A stretch of DNA of 33,438 nt, from positions 1 through 33,438 of the forward strand of contig SHXR01000052.1 in NCBI GenBank assembly GCA_009693235.1, given 5' to 3'. The notes below the pieces were generated by a model. That model did no database searches. It was not told the origin of the DNA and was given only the letters and a program-made list of their open reading frames with translations. Positions 17,445 to 26,905 of the stretch are shown here, piece by piece (the first letter of the stretch is position 1; each line of letters opens with the position of its first letter). The position numbers were made by a program, and so were the translations under genes. The stretch comes from Betaproteobacteria bacterium. GTDB lineage: Bacteria; Pseudomonadota; Gammaproteobacteria; Burkholderiales; SG8-39.

Positions 17445-18419
17445 ATGAAGGTATTCATTACCGGGGGCGGCGGGATGCTGGGCCACCGACTGGCGCGTGC
17501 ACTGGCCACTCGTGGCAAGTTAGTCGATGAATCCGGGACACTGCAGGCCATCACGCAGATCAAAGTATTTGACACTGGGTTTCCCGCCGAGCGGGATGCG
17601 CGGCTGGTCTATGTCCAAGGTGATCTGGCGGCACCGGGCGCCCTCGCTGACGCGATGGATGCCGATACCGATACCGTCTTCCATCTTGCCGCGGTGGTGA
17701 GCGCGGGCGCCGAGGCGGAGTTCGATCTTGGTATGCGAATAAACATAGAAGGGACGCGCACCGTCCTCGAACTCTGTCGGCGGCTAAACGCGCCGCCTCG
17801 CGTACTGTTTACGAGTTCGGTAGCGGCGTTTGGTGGTGCGATGCCAGATGTGCTGGATGATGCGACCACGCCGACACCGCAGTCGTCCTATGGCACGCAA
17901 AAAGTCATCGGTGAGTACCTGGTGAACGATTACACGCGCAAGGGCTTCATCGATGGCCGTTCGATGCGACTGCCGACCATCGTCGTCCGTCCGGGGCGTC
18001 CAAATCTTGCCGCATCATCCTTTGCATCGAGCGTATTGCGAGAGCCCTTGAACGGTGAGATCTCGAAATGTCCGGTGGCCGATTCAACCGGCGTCTGGTT
18101 GCTATCGCCTGCCCGCGCCATCGATGCGTTCATGCATGCGCATGACTTGCCCGCCGCTGCATGGGGAAGTTATCGCGTGGTCAATCTGCCGGGCATCACC
18201 GCCACCGTCCGTGAAATGGTGGATGCCCTGGGACGCATCGCCGGGCGGGAACGCGCCGCGCTCGTTCAAGATGTGCCCGATGAGCGCATTCGGGCCATCG
18301 TGAAGACGTGGCCGACCAAGCTTCGCACGCCGCGCGCCAACGCGATGGGCTTCAAGGCCGATCCAGATATCGAAGCGGTAATCCGGGCGCACATCGCTGA
18401 TCACGATATCAAGCTGTAA
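17445..18419 (+). CDS. denD: NAD-dependent epimerase/dehydratase-fold protein, DenD-like (D-erythronate dehydrogenase)
   Basis: 324 residues. An extended SDR: the NAD-binding GGGGMLG at residues 7-13, an aspartate at the end of the second strand (KVFDTGFP), HLAAVVSAGAEAEFDLGMRINIEGT, catalytic Ser (LFTSSVAAFG) and Tyr-Lys in SSYGTQKVIGEYL. The combination VSAGAEAEFDLG, YGTQK.IGE and MRLPTIVVRPGRPN is what I know from DenD, which oxidises D-erythronate to 2-oxo-tetronate, so the symbol is tentative. The usual partners (OtnK/OtnC-type kinase and decarboxylase) are not in the window. A good GGAGAGG ribosome site precedes the ATG. The gene converges on bamD with a 21-bp gap. Confidence 0.8.
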   Translation: MKVFITGGGGMLGHRLARALATRGKLVDESGTLQAITQIKVFDTGFPAERDARLVYVQGDLAAPGALADAMDADTDTVFHLAAVVSAGAEAEFDLGMRINIEGTRTVLELCRRLNAPPRVLFTSSVAAFGGAMPDVLDDATTPTPQSSYGTQKVIGEYLVNDYTRKGFIDGRSMRLPTIVVRPGRPNLAASSFASSVLREPLNGEISKCPVADSTGVWLLSPARAIDAFMHAHDLPAAAWGSYRVVNLPGITATVREMVDALGRIAGRERAALVQDVPDERIRAIVKTWPTKLRTPRANAMGFKADPDIEAVIRAHIADHDIKL

Positions 18420-18440
18420 CGGCAACCGACCGATTCGACG

Positions 18441-19292
18441 CTACTCCCAGTGTTTCCACCATCCCGAACGTTCTTTGCTTGGTGCGCTTGAAAATTTGCT
18501 GTTCGGGTAATTTTTTTCTAGGATGCGGCGCGCGTCGCCGCTCAACTCGACGATGCCTAAAGCGCCGTAGCCGCCCACCATGATGGCGAGGGCCTCCTCG
18601 GTGGCGGGCGCTTCCGGATAGGTCTTGAGCGCGTACTGCGCGCGATTGACCGCTGCAACATACGCGGAGCGGCGCATATACCACCTGGCGACATGCACCT
18701 CATGCTGGGCCAGCGCGTTGACGAGAAATTTCATTCGTGCGGCGGCGTCGGCGGCGTACTTGCTGGTCGGAAAACGCGTCACCAGTTCGCGGAACGCATC
18801 GAATGAATCGCGCGCGCCCTTCGGATCGCGTTGCGACGGATCTTCGCGAGTGAGCCCGGCGAAGATGCCCTGTGTTTCATTGAAATTGGTGAGGCCTTTC
18901 AGGTAAAAGGCATAGTCGACGTTGGTGTGGTTGGGATGCAGCTTGATGAAGCGATCACATGCGGCCATCGCCTGGGCGACCTCACCTTCCTTGTAATAGG
19001 CATAGGCAACTTCGAGCTGTGCCTGTTGGGCATAACGTCCGTAGGGATAGCGCGCTTCGAGCTTTTCGAAGTACTTGACCGCCAGGGTGTAGTTGCCGCT
19101 ATTGAGCGAGTCCTTGGCCTCGTCGTACAGCTTTTGCGCGGACCAGCCGACGGTGTCGTCGTATTCCTTGCTGCCAAGGCCGCAACCGGCGATCATTCCG
19201 GCAATGAGGACGGCCGGCAGGACGGCCAGCAGCCGCGCTGTGATTGCAGTTACACTACGGCCGGTCGAGGTGGACGTTAACGCATTCTGCAT
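18441..19292 (-). CDS. bamD: Outer membrane protein assembly factor BamD
   Basis: 283 residues. A lipoprotein signal ends in the lipobox IAGC (Cys37), then the sequence runs into TPR repeats: KLYDEAKDSLNSGNYTLAVKYFEKLEARYPYGRYAQQAQLEVAYAYYKEGE, typical of BamD/ComL. IKLHPNHTNVDYAFYLKGLTNFNE...DPKGARDSFDAFRELVTRFPTSKYAADAAARM is also family-specific. BamD is the essential lipoprotein partner of BamA in inserting beta-barrel proteins into the outer membrane. The long N-terminus before the hydrophobic signal is a little unusual; an internal start is possible but none is better supported. It is divergent from rluD, the arrangement common in betaproteobacteria. Confidence 0.97.
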   Translation of the reverse strand: MQNALTSTSTGRSVTAITARLLAVLPAVLIAGMIAGCGLGSKEYDDTVGWSAQKLYDEAKDSLNSGNYTLAVKYFEKLEARYPYGRYAQQAQLEVAYAYYKEGEVAQAMAACDRFIKLHPNHTNVDYAFYLKGLTNFNETQGIFAGLTREDPSQRDPKGARDSFDAFRELVTRFPTSKYAADAAARMKFLVNALAQHEVHVARWYMRRSAYVAAVNRAQYALKTYPEAPATEEALAIMVGGYGALGIVELSGDARRILEKNYPNSKFSSAPSKERSGWWKHWE

Positions 19293-19422
19293 AGCCGAGT
19301 TTTTCGCCTGGTTCGATCTGGTCGGGGACGCGCTGTGGTGTCAAGAGTCGTGGCATGCAATTCGCTGCCGTGTGCGCGCGCTTCAAGAGAAAATTATAGC
19401 CGCATATCGGTCGTGTCCCCTA

Positions 19423-20412
19423 GTGTTCCCCTTGCTCGCGAATATCCTCCCGCAACAAACCGCCAACGCGCACCATCAATTGGACGATCCTGCCGTCGCG
19501 CTCGAAGGTATCGTGCCCCAATCGCTCGCCGGAACGCGAGGCGATGCGGCGCTCGCGCGCATGTTTCCCGAGCATTCCCGTAGCCGGATTCAACGGTGGG
19601 CACGTGCCGGGTATGTGACCGTTGATGGTCGCCAGGGCGATCTTGACAAGCTGGTGTGGGGTGGTGAGCGGGTGCTGATCTCGCCGCAACCGTCCTCTGC
19701 GGCATCTGCCTTCAAAGCGGAGGAAATCGGACTTAAAGTGGTCTACGAGGACGATGCCATTTTGGTCATCGACAAGCCCGCCGGCATGGTCGTGCATCCG
19801 GGCAGCGGCAACTGGCAAGGGACGATACTCAATGCCTTGTTGCACCACACACCGGGTGCGGCAGCGCTACCCCGAGGGGGTATCGTCCATCGTCTTGACA
19901 AAGATACCAGTGGGCTGCTCGTCGTTGCCAAAACCGACATTGCACAGACAAGTTTGGTGCGGCAATTACAGGCACGCACGGTGAAGCGCATTTATGTTGC
20001 ACTGGTGCATGGGCACATCGCCCGTGACGGTGAGGTGGATGCGCCCATCGGGCGCGACCCGCATCATCGAACGCGCATGGCGGTGGTGGCGAGCGGCAAA
20101 GCGGCCCGTACTCGCTATCAGGTCATCAAACGATTTAGCGAAGAGGGCGCGTTCACCGCGGTGGAATGCTCGCTCGACACCGGGCGGACCCATCAGATTC
20201 GCGTGCATCTGCGATCGATCGGGCATGCCTTGGTGGGTGACCCGACGTACGGTGCCAAGCGAGTTGATCTTCCGGAATGCCTGCGTGGACTGCGCCGGCA
20301 GGCATTACATGCCGCGCGCCTTGGTCTGATTCATCCGAGCTCCGGCCAGCAGTGTGAGTGGGAAGCACCGCTGCCTGCTGATTTCGCCGCTGCGATGGTG
20401 AGGCTGAAGTGA
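19423..20412 (+). CDS. rluD: 23S rRNA pseudouridine synthase RluD
   Basis: About 329 residues. An S4-like N-terminal domain (RGDAALARMFPEHSRSRIQRWARAGYVTVDG) is followed by the RluA-type catalytic domain: VVYEDDAILVIDKPAGMVVHPG, then HRLDKDTSGLLVVAKT with the catalytic Asp (about residue 159), and TGRTHQIRVHLRSIGHALVGDPTYG. RluD converts uridines 1911, 1915 and 1917 in helix 69 of 23S rRNA. No ATG is available at the expected start: GTG at 19423, TTG at 19432 and TTG at 19480 are the in-frame candidates and none has a good ribosome site. The stop overlaps the GTG of pgeF, so translation is coupled. Confidence 0.95.
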   Translation: MFPLLANILPQQTANAHHQLDDPAVALEGIVPQSLAGTRGDAALARMFPEHSRSRIQRWARAGYVTVDGRQGDLDKLVWGGERVLISPQPSSAASAFKAEEIGLKVVYEDDAILVIDKPAGMVVHPGSGNWQGTILNALLHHTPGAAALPRGGIVHRLDKDTSGLLVVAKTDIAQTSLVRQLQARTVKRIYVALVHGHIARDGEVDAPIGRDPHHRTRMAVVASGKAARTRYQVIKRFSEEGAFTAVECSLDTGRTHQIRVHLRSIGHALVGDPTYGAKRVDLPECLRGLRRQALHAARLGLIHPSSGQQCEWEAPLPADFAAAMVRLK

Positions 20413-21152
20413 CCGCGCTCCACACCGGCGCGCTCATCGCACCGCAATGGCCGGTACCGGCCAATGTGCGGGCATTTTGTTCGACGCGACTGGGCGGTGT
20501 AAGTGAGGGCGTCATGGCATCACTGAATCTCGGTGTGCATGTCGGCGATATCCCTGCCAACGTCACACAGAATCGCGCCTTGCTGCGCACCCATTTACCG
20601 AGCGAACCGGTATGGATGGAGCAGGTGCATGGCGCAGCGGTCATCGATGCCGCTTCGTCACCCGCTGATCCGCGTGCCGACGGGGCGGTCACTCGCAAAG
20701 CAGGTGTCGTGTGCTGTGTGATGACGGCCGATTGCCTGCCGGTCTTGCTGGCTGATGAAGCCGGCACGGCGGTTGGCATCGCCCATGCCGGATGGCGTGG
20801 GCTCGCCCACGGTGTCATCGAGGCAACCATCGGTAGAATGCAGGCGCCACCCTCCCGGATCGTCGCGTATCTGGGACCGGCGATCAGTCGCAAGGCATAC
20901 GAAGTCGGTGCGGAATTATTCGAGCTGTTCGTGAAGAAGGACGCCGCCGACGAGCAGTCTTTTATCGGCAAAGGCGGCGGCAAGTACTGGTGCGACCTGT
21001 ACAGTCTTGCGACCCGTCGCTTGGTCCGGCTTGGCGTTTCCGCCATTTACGGCGGAACCTACTGTACCCACGGCGATGCCGCGCGTTTCTTCTCGTTTCG
21101 CCGTGACGGTCAAACCGGTCGCATGGCATCGTTAATTTGGCTGACGCAATGA
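20409..21152 (+). CDS. pgeF: Peptidoglycan editing factor PgeF (YfiH family)
   Basis: 247 residues from a GTG overlapping the rluD stop (GTGA). The YfiH zinc ligands are visible: His74 in MEQVHGA, Cys109 in MTADCLPVLLAD and His126 in IAHAGWRGLAHGV. FCSTRLGGVSEGVMASLNLGVHVGD at residues 23-47 is the family opening. PgeF removes wrongly incorporated L-Ser from muropeptide precursors; family members were also described as copper-dependent polyphenol oxidases. Its position behind rluD is the standard bacterial arrangement. The stop overlaps the start of the next gene by ATGA. Confidence 0.95.
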   Translation: MTALHTGALIAPQWPVPANVRAFCSTRLGGVSEGVMASLNLGVHVGDIPANVTQNRALLRTHLPSEPVWMEQVHGAAVIDAASSPADPRADGAVTRKAGVVCCVMTADCLPVLLADEAGTAVGIAHAGWRGLAHGVIEATIGRMQAPPSRIVAYLGPAISRKAYEVGAELFELFVKKDAADEQSFIGKGGGKYWCDLYSLATRRLVRLGVSAIYGGTYCTHGDAARFFSFRRDGQTGRMASLIWLTQ

Positions 21153-21955
21153 GTACACTTGGCTATATCGTCACGGCAACCCTGATCGGCGGTGTCGCCT
21201 CCGCGCTCGCCGCCGCGCTCATTTCTTTGGCCGCGCGCAAGGAGTGGGTGGGCTCGCTGGTGAGCTTTGCGGTGGGTACGATGCTTGGCGCGGCTTTTTT
21301 GGAGATTCTGCCGCATGCATTTGAGCAGTCCACCAATTTTCAAGGGCTCGCCGCTACGGTGCTGGCCGGTATTTGCGGATTTTTCCTGCTCGAAAAGCTG
21401 GTTATCTGGCGTCATCACCACCATTCGATCGATGAGGCCGCCGAGCTGCCTGGCCATGCGGAACAGGTAGGTGGCCACCATCATCATCACGCGCATGACG
21501 GCGGCAGGAGTGGTCTGTTGATTCTGGTGGGCGACAGCTTCCACAATTTCGTCGATGGGGTCCTAATCGCTGCCGCCTTTCTGGAGAGCATCCCCCTTGG
21601 GATCGTCACGTCCACAGCGGTGATTGCCCATGAAATTCCGCAGGAGGTGGGCGATTTCGTGATTCTTTTGCATTCGGGCTACACGCGTCGCCGTGCGTTG
21701 CTCGTCAATCTCGCTTCTAGTTTGGCCATGTTGGTGGGCGGGCTGATCGCCTATGTCGCACTCAATGGCATTCGCGAATGGTTAAACCCGATTCTCGCGA
21801 TTGCCGCGGCGAGCATGATCTACATCGCGGTCGCTGATCTGATTCCCGGCCTGCATAAGCGCCACGAATTGCGCGCCACCGCGCTGCAGGTGTCACTGAT
21901 CGCGCTCGGTGTGTTGATGATTTGGGGCGTTGGTCTGATCACCCGCGGGCGTTGA
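21149..21955 (+). CDS. ZIP-family divalent metal transporter
   Basis: 268 residues with about eight hydrophobic helices. The cytoplasmic loop between helices 3 and 4 is rich in His (HHHH at 89-92, HHHHHAH near 110-116). The transport-site motifs are HNFVDG (132-137) in helix 4 and HEIPQE (161-166) in helix 5, diagnostic of ZIP transporters moving Zn2+, Fe2+ or Mn2+ into the cytoplasm. The ATG is chosen because it overlaps the pgeF stop (ATGA); a slightly longer frame begins 12 bases earlier. It is the third member of the coupled rluD-pgeF chain. The metal cannot be told from the sequence. Confidence 0.93.
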   Translation: MSTLGYIVTATLIGGVASALAAALISLAARKEWVGSLVSFAVGTMLGAAFLEILPHAFEQSTNFQGLAATVLAGICGFFLLEKLVIWRHHHHSIDEAAELPGHAEQVGGHHHHHAHDGGRSGLLILVGDSFHNFVDGVLIAAAFLESIPLGIVTSTAVIAHEIPQEVGDFVILLHSGYTRRRALLVNLASSLAMLVGGLIAYVALNGIREWLNPILAIAAASMIYIAVADLIPGLHKRHELRATALQVSLIALGVLMIWGVGLITRGR

Positions 21956-22216
21956 ACTTGGCGCGGCCCCCTTCCGGGCAGCACGCGTGCGGCGCCGTTG
22001 TGGGGTGCCGACGATCCACACGAACAGCGCAAGCGGAACAATGCCGTAACCGAACAGGGTCCCCACCACGGCCACCCACGTCGGCTGGAGGACGGCCATC
22101 AGGATCACGACGTAAAGCCAAGCGACTGCGATGATGTACACGATTTGCCGATCTCTACGAACCTGGGGGCCGTTGACAGGGAAATGGTGCGATGCAACAA
22201 TTGCGCCGATTGACAA
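21893..22216 (-). CDS. Small membrane protein, two predicted helices
   Basis: 107 residues from a TTG, with shorter starts possible. Two hydrophobic helices (about IVYIIAVAWLYVVILMAVLQ and VVGTLFGYGIVPLALFVWIVG) are followed by a basic, Arg-rich tail (RRRTRAARKG). Hydrophobicity and the positive-inside pattern argue for a real membrane protein. Its last 63 bases overlap the end of the ZIP gene tail to tail, and its 5' end faces phaC about 75 bp away. I cannot name a family. The C-terminal extension inside the ZIP gene looks unconserved, so a shorter functional core is likely. Confidence 0.6.
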   Translation of the reverse strand: MSIGAIVASHHFPVNGPQVRRDRQIVYIIAVAWLYVVILMAVLQPTWVAVVGTLFGYGIVPLALFVWIVGTPQRRRTRAARKGAAPSSTPAGDQTNAPNHQHTERDQ

Positions 22217-22291
22217 CCCCCTACGCTCTGCCAGTCGAATGCGATCTCACCTCGGTATGGCGGCCACCATCACCCTTGCGCAAGCTCTTCC

Positions 22292-23969
22292 ATGATCGAC
22301 GGCTCATCGGCGGGACCGGGTCGCACCGTACAGCCGCCATGGCAAAGTGGCACGGTGCCGGCATTTTGGCAGCAATTCCTCGCCTGGATGGCGCAGTCAC
22401 CGGCTTTCGCGCAACTGGTGGCCCGCACGATGGGCGATCAGGCGACGCTCTGGAAAGAGTGGATCGAACGCGCGTATGGGGTGGTGCCCGGCGATACTAG
22501 TCCATCGCCAGCGACTGACGCCAGACAACGCGACGCGTTCTTCATGTTTTTGCGTGATGCGCATGCGCTCAACGAGCGGTTTCTGCAGACTGCGGCGGAT
22601 CTTGCCGAGATGGATAACAAGGCAAAGGGGCAACTGAGTTTTTTCTTCGCCAATACACCGACGCCTTAGCACCTGCGAATTTTCTCGCGACCAATCCCGA
22701 TGCCATGCGTGTCGCGCTGGACTCGAACGGCGAGTCCCTGCAACGGGGTATGGCGAATCTGATCGAGGATATCGCCAAAGGGCGCATCTCGACGGTCGAT
22801 GAGACCGCCTTCGAGGTCGGCCGCAATCTTGGCGTGACCCCTGGGGCGGTGGTGTTCGAGAATGCCGTGATGCAACTCATTCAGTATCAACCGTCGACGC
22901 CAACCGTCTACACGCGGCCGCTGCTCATCGTTCCACCCTGCATCAATAAGTTTTACATCCTCGATCTTCAGCCGGACAATTCCTTTGTGCGCCATGCCGT
23001 CGCGGCGGGCTTTACCGTCTTCATCGTTTCATGGCGCAACCCTGACGCATCGCTTGGCCGGCTGGGTTGGGACGATTACATCGGCGCGGGGCCGCTTGCT
23101 GCGATTGACGTGGTGCGGAAAATCAGTGGTGAGCGACAGATCAACATGCTGGGGTTTTGCGTCGGCGGGACGATTCTGTCCGTAGCGCTGGCGGTGCTTG
23201 CGGCGCGTGGCGATCGGGCGGCCGCCAGTTTGACGCTCCTTGCAACGCTCCTCGACTTCACCGACGCCGGCGAAATCAGTTGCTTTGTGGATGAGGCGTC
23301 GGTGGCGGCGCGGGAAGCATCGATCGGTAAGGGCGGCATGCTATCGGGGCGTGAATTGGCAACGGTGTTCTCCGCCTTGCGCGATAAGGATCTGATCTGG
23401 TCGTATGTGATCAACAACTATCTGAAGGGTTCGCGTCCGGCGCCCTTCGACATTCTGTATTGGAATGCCGATTCGACTAATTTGCCGGGGCCGATGTTCT
23501 GCTGGTATGTCCGCAATCTATATTTGGACAATAAACTCCGTGAGCGTCATGCACTGACTGTATGCGGCAACCAAATTGACCTCGGTGCGATCGACGTACC
23601 GACCACTATCGTCGCGACGCGCGAAGACCATATCGTGCCGTGGCAATCCGCCTACGTATCGACGCAGTTGTTAGGCAAACGCCCTCGCTTCATTCTCGGC
23701 GCGAGTGGCCATATCGCGGGCATCGCGAATCCTCCTGCAAGAATAAGCGGAGCTTCTGGACGACCGATGACGCGAACACCAGCCTGCCGGCCGATCCCGC
23801 TGCTTGGATGGCTGCTGCAGTCGAACATCCGGGAAGCTGGTGGCCCGAGTGGGTGGGCTGGCTGAGCGGTCATGCCGGCGAGCGGGTGCGCGCCAGCCCA
23901 AAGGTCGGAACGGATGAATTCAAACCCATTGAGCCGGCACCTGGCCGGTATGTGAAAGAACGAATCTAG
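22292..23969 (+). pseudogene. phaC: Class I polyhydroxyalkanoate synthase PhaC, split by two single-base frameshifts
   Basis: Three overlapping frames together give a full-length class I PhaC. Frame 1 (22292-22669) has the N-terminal helices up to DNKAKGQLSFF. Frame 2 (from about 22640 to 23740) begins RQYTDALAPANFLATNPDA and holds the catalytic core: Cys in GFCVGGT (codon 23158-23160), Asp in TREDHIVPW (23626-23628) and His in GASGHIAGI (23710-23712). Frame 3 (to 23969) finishes with KNKRSFWT...EPAPGRYVKERI, the usual PhaC ending. Adding one T to the T6 run at 22639-22644 and one A near 23739 restores one frame. PhaC polymerises hydroxyacyl-CoA at granule surfaces. The catalytic triad is intact, so the breaks are recent or sequencing errors. 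The start lacks a clear ribosome site. Confidence 0.9.
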
Positions 23970-23983
23970 AAGGAGCTTCACGC

Positions 23984-24805
23984 ATGCGCATCGCGTTGGT
24001 GACGGGTGGAATGGGTGGCATTGGTACGGCCATTTGCAAGCGGTTTGCTGAGACGGGAATGACCGTCATCGCCAATTGTTTGCCGGCCTATCCGCGCAAG
24101 GAGGCTTGGCTCGCCAAGATGGCCGCAGACGGATATCGAACAGTGCAGGCGGCAGAGTTTGATGTGACAGATCTTGTCGCATGCCGTGATGTGATCGGTG
24201 CTCACACCAAAGAAATCGGGCCAATCGATGTGCTGGTGAACGGCGCCGGCATCACCCGCGATGCGACCTTCCGCAAACTCGGCGCGGAAGATTGGCATGC
24301 GGTGATCAATAGCAATCTCAATTCCCTCTTCAATGTAACCAAGCAGGTCATCGATGGCATGAGCGAACGCGGCTGGGGCCGCATCATCAGCCTCTCTTCG
24401 GTGAACGGAACGCGCGGGCAGTTTGGGCAGACCAACTATTCAGCAGCGAAAGCCGGAGCGGCCGGCTTCTCGAAAGCATTGGCACAGGAAGTAGTGAGAA
24501 AAGGCATCACGGTGAACTGCGTGTCGCCCGGGTATGTCGACACCGACATGGTGCGGGCGATCCGCACCGAGGTGCGTCAGTCGATCATCGATGGCATTCC
24601 GATGGGTCGATTGGCCTCTGTTGAAGAAATTGCCGCACTGGTTGCATTTTTGGCTTCTGATGAAGCGGGGTACATCACCGGTGCCAATATTCCCATAATG
24701 GTGGCATGCACATGTATGGCTAATCGTTGCGACCCGCAGAGCGTTTGTGCGCGGCACTCAATCCGCTATTGGATGCGTATAATGGTGCAGCGCATCACCC
24801 GGTAG
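23984..24805 (+). CDS. phaB: Acetoacetyl-CoA reductase PhaB with a frameshifted C-terminus
   Basis: An SDR behind a good AGGAG site. It reduces acetoacetyl-CoA to (R)-3-hydroxybutyryl-CoA with NADPH for PHA synthesis. The cofactor loop is TGGMGGIG (residues 8-14), NCLPAYPRKEAWL is PhaB-like, the active site is Ser139 with Tyr152 and Lys156 (NYSAAK), and VSPGYVDTDMV follows. At residue 238 the frame leaves the expected ending: one extra A at 24696-24699 would give INGGMHMYG and a stop at 24721-24723. As read, the last 35 or so residues are unrelated (MVACTCMANRC...). The normal C-terminus packs at the tetramer interface and active site, so activity is doubtful. Expected intact length is about 246 residues. 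Confidence 0.9.
   Translation: MRIALVTGGMGGIGTAICKRFAETGMTVIANCLPAYPRKEAWLAKMAADGYRTVQAAEFDVTDLVACRDVIGAHTKEIGPIDVLVNGAGITRDATFRKLGAEDWHAVINSNLNSLFNVTKQVIDGMSERGWGRIISLSSVNGTRGQFGQTNYSAAKAGAAGFSKALAQEVVRKGITVNCVSPGYVDTDMVRAIRTEVRQSIIDGIPMGRLASVEEIAALVAFLASDEAGYITGANIPIMVACTCMANRCDPQSVCARHSIRYWMRIMVQRITR
24778..24783 (+). promoter_or_regulatory. Putative -10 box for phaR
   Basis: A perfect TATAAT lies 100 bp upstream of the phaR start, in the gap after the natural end of phaB, with a TGCG in front that resembles an extended -10. No good -35 is seen at 17 bp. PhaR often represses its own gene, and this gap would be its operator region. Assignment is inference. Confidence 0.35.
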
Positions 24806-24882
24806 GGGATGCTAGGTGTCAACCGGCCGAGGGGGCTTGGCGGTCGATTGAAGCGAGGGCAGGTTCGAGAGAAAGATCAACG

Positions 24883-25464
24883 ATGGCGAAGCAGCTGCGG
24901 CTCATCAAGAAATATCCGAATCGCCGCCTCTATGACACGCAAAGTTCCAGCTACATCACGTTCGCTGATGTCAAAGAGCTGGTGATGAAGCAAGAAGAAT
25001 TTCAAGTGGTCGATGCCAAGACGAACGAGGATCTCACCCGATCGATCTTGCTGCAGATCATTCTCGAAGAAGAGAACGCGGGGACGCCGATGTTCACGCA
25101 CGACGTCTTGACGCAGCTGATTCGTTTCTATGGCGGTGCCATGCAGGGGATGGTCGGTCCCTACCTGGAGAAAAACATTCACGCTTTCATCGAGATCCAA
25201 CGAAACATCCAGGAACAATCCAGCAAGATGTTTGGTGGTGACACGGCCAAGGTGAATCAAGATCTTTGGTCTCAGTTCATGAATTTCCAAGGCCCGGCAA
25301 TGCAAAGTCTGGTCAGTGCGTATATGGATCAGTCGAAACAAATGTACGAACAGATGCAATCGCAATTGCAAACGCAATCACGGTCGATCTTCGCCGGTTT
25401 TCAATTCCCCGTATTTCCGCCGGCGCCAGGCCATCCCCCCGGCGACAATACCGGCAATAAGTAG
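24883..25464 (+). CDS. phaR: Polyhydroxyalkanoate synthesis regulator PhaR
   Basis: 193 residues. The N-terminal DNA- and PHA-binding domain reads [29 protein letters not shown], the signature of PhaR, followed by [23 protein letters not shown]. The rest is Gln/Met-rich amphipathic sequence ([21 protein letters not shown]), as expected for granule association. PhaR represses phasin genes and its own gene until PHA granules titrate it away. The ATG at 24883 follows a GAGAGAAAG-type site; upstream in-frame starts are not conserved. This gene is intact although phaC and phaB before it are frameshifted. Confidence 0.95.
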   Translation: MAKQLRLIKKYPNRRLYDTQSSSYITFADVKELVMKQEEFQVVDAKTNEDLTRSILLQIILEEENAGTPMFTHDVLTQLIRFYGGAMQGMVGPYLEKNIHAFIEIQRNIQEQSSKMFGGDTAKVNQDLWSQFMNFQGPAMQSLVSAYMDQSKQMYEQMQSQLQTQSRSIFAGFQFPVFPPAPGHPPGDNTGNK

Positions 25465-25486
25465 GCGCAGGCGTGTTCCCCTAGAC

Positions 25487-26893
25487 ATGCGTCAACGGCC
25501 CCGTTTCTCTCAGGCAATCCATTTGAGTATCAAAGCTGCACCCTCATCGCGCGTGGCCGCGAAAGTCGCTAAAGGCAATCCAGGGGTCGGATTCGTCTCC
25601 CTTGGTTGTCCCAAGGCACTGGTTGATTCCGAACGCATTCTTACCCAACTGCGGGCGGAGGGCTATGACATTGCCCTGAGTTACGCGGGCGCCGATCTCG
25701 TCGTGGTCAATACTTGCGGCTTCATCGATGACGCGGTGGCAGAGTCGCTCGATGCCATCGGTGAGGCGCTCGCCGAAAACGGCAAAGTCATCGTGACCGG
25801 TTGCCTCGGCGCCAAGGGCGACATCGTGCGCGCCACCCATCCGAGCGTTCTTGCGGTGACCGGGCCGCACGCAACCGATGAGGTCATGACCGCGGTACAC
25901 GCGCATTTGCCGAAGCCGCATGATCCATTTGCAGATTTGGTACCACCGCAAGGCATCCGTTTGACCCCCAAGCACTACGCATATCTCAAGATATCGGAGG
26001 GCTGCAATCACCGCTGTACGTTTTGCATCATCCCGTCCATGCGGGGCGATTTGCTGTCACGGCCGATCGGTGAGGTCATGAACGAGGCGGAACATCTGGT
26101 GCGTGCCGGCGTGAAAGAGCTGTTGGTGATTTCGCAGGACACCAGCGCCTATGGTGTCGATGTCAAATACCGCACCGGCTTCTGGAATGGGCGGCCGATC
26201 AAGACACGCATGAACGAGTTGGTCTCGGCACTGGGTTCCCTTGGCGTCTGGATTCGCCTTCACTACGTCTATCCGTACCCGCATGTTGATGAGGTGATTC
26301 CGCTGATGGCCGCGGGGAAAATCCTGCCCTATCTGGATGTGCCGTTTCAGCATGCGTCACCCCGCATTTTGAAGCTTATGAAGCGGCCTGCCTCGGGCGA
26401 GAAGAACATCGAGCGCATTCGTGCTTGGCGGGCGGCTTGTCCGGAAATCACGATTCGCAGCACCTTTATCGTCGGGTTCCCAGGTGAAACCGAGTTGGAA
26501 TTCGAGTTGTTGCTGGCATTTTTGGAGGCGGCTGAACTCGACCGCGTTGGTTGCTTTGCCTATTCCCCAGTCGAGGGCGCCACCGCCAATGAATTGCCGG
26601 GCGCCATTGCCGATGCGGTAAAGGAAGAACGGCGTGAGCGATTCATGACGGTGCAGGCGAATATCAGCGCTCGGCGGCTGGCACGTAAGGTTGGGCGCAT
26701 CGAGCGGGTTTTGATCGATGCAATCGACCCGAAAAAGAACATTGCCATGGCCCGTTCCAGTGCTGACGCGCCGGAAATAGACGGCTTGGTGATCATAGAA
26801 AAGGCCAAAGGGTTGGCGGTCGGCGATTTTGCGAGCGTGAAGATCGTCCGCGCGGATGAGCATGATCTTCACGGGGTACTAACCAAGGATTGA
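25487..26893 (+). CDS. rimO: Ribosomal protein uS12 methylthiotransferase RimO
   Basis: About 468 residues. The N-terminal MTTase domain has three cysteines ([27 protein letters not shown]) for one 4Fe-4S cluster. The radical SAM domain has [21 protein letters not shown] with the CxxxCxxC triad for the second. [17 protein letters not shown] and [10 protein letters not shown] are family landmarks, and a C-terminal TRAM-like domain ends the protein. RimO adds a methylthio group to Asp88 of S12. The ATG at 25487 gives an N-terminal extension of about 30 residues before [10 protein letters not shown]; a TTG 36-42 bases later is possible. It follows phaR by 22 bp, and its stop is 12 bp before the thiolase start. 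Confidence 0.96.
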   Translation: MRQRPRFSQAIHLSIKAAPSSRVAAKVAKGNPGVGFVSLGCPKALVDSERILTQLRAEGYDIALSYAGADLVVVNTCGFIDDAVAESLDAIGEALAENGKVIVTGCLGAKGDIVRATHPSVLAVTGPHATDEVMTAVHAHLPKPHDPFADLVPPQGIRLTPKHYAYLKISEGCNHRCTFCIIPSMRGDLLSRPIGEVMNEAEHLVRAGVKELLVISQDTSAYGVDVKYRTGFWNGRPIKTRMNELVSALGSLGVWIRLHYVYPYPHVDEVIPLMAAGKILPYLDVPFQHASPRILKLMKRPASGEKNIERIRAWRAACPEITIRSTFIVGFPGETELEFELLLAFLEAAELDRVGCFAYSPVEGATANELPGAIADAVKEERRERFMTVQANISARRLARKVGRIERVLIDAIDPKKNIAMARSSADAPEIDGLVIIEKAKGLAVGDFASVKIVRADEHDLHGVLTKD

Positions 26894-26905
26894 GGCGAGG
26901 ACATC

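Noticed and set aside
19093..19422. Upstream extension of the rluD frame through the bamD start
   Set aside because: It would overlap bamD antisense and add about 110 unconserved residues before the S4-like domain; RluD proteins begin near the chosen start.
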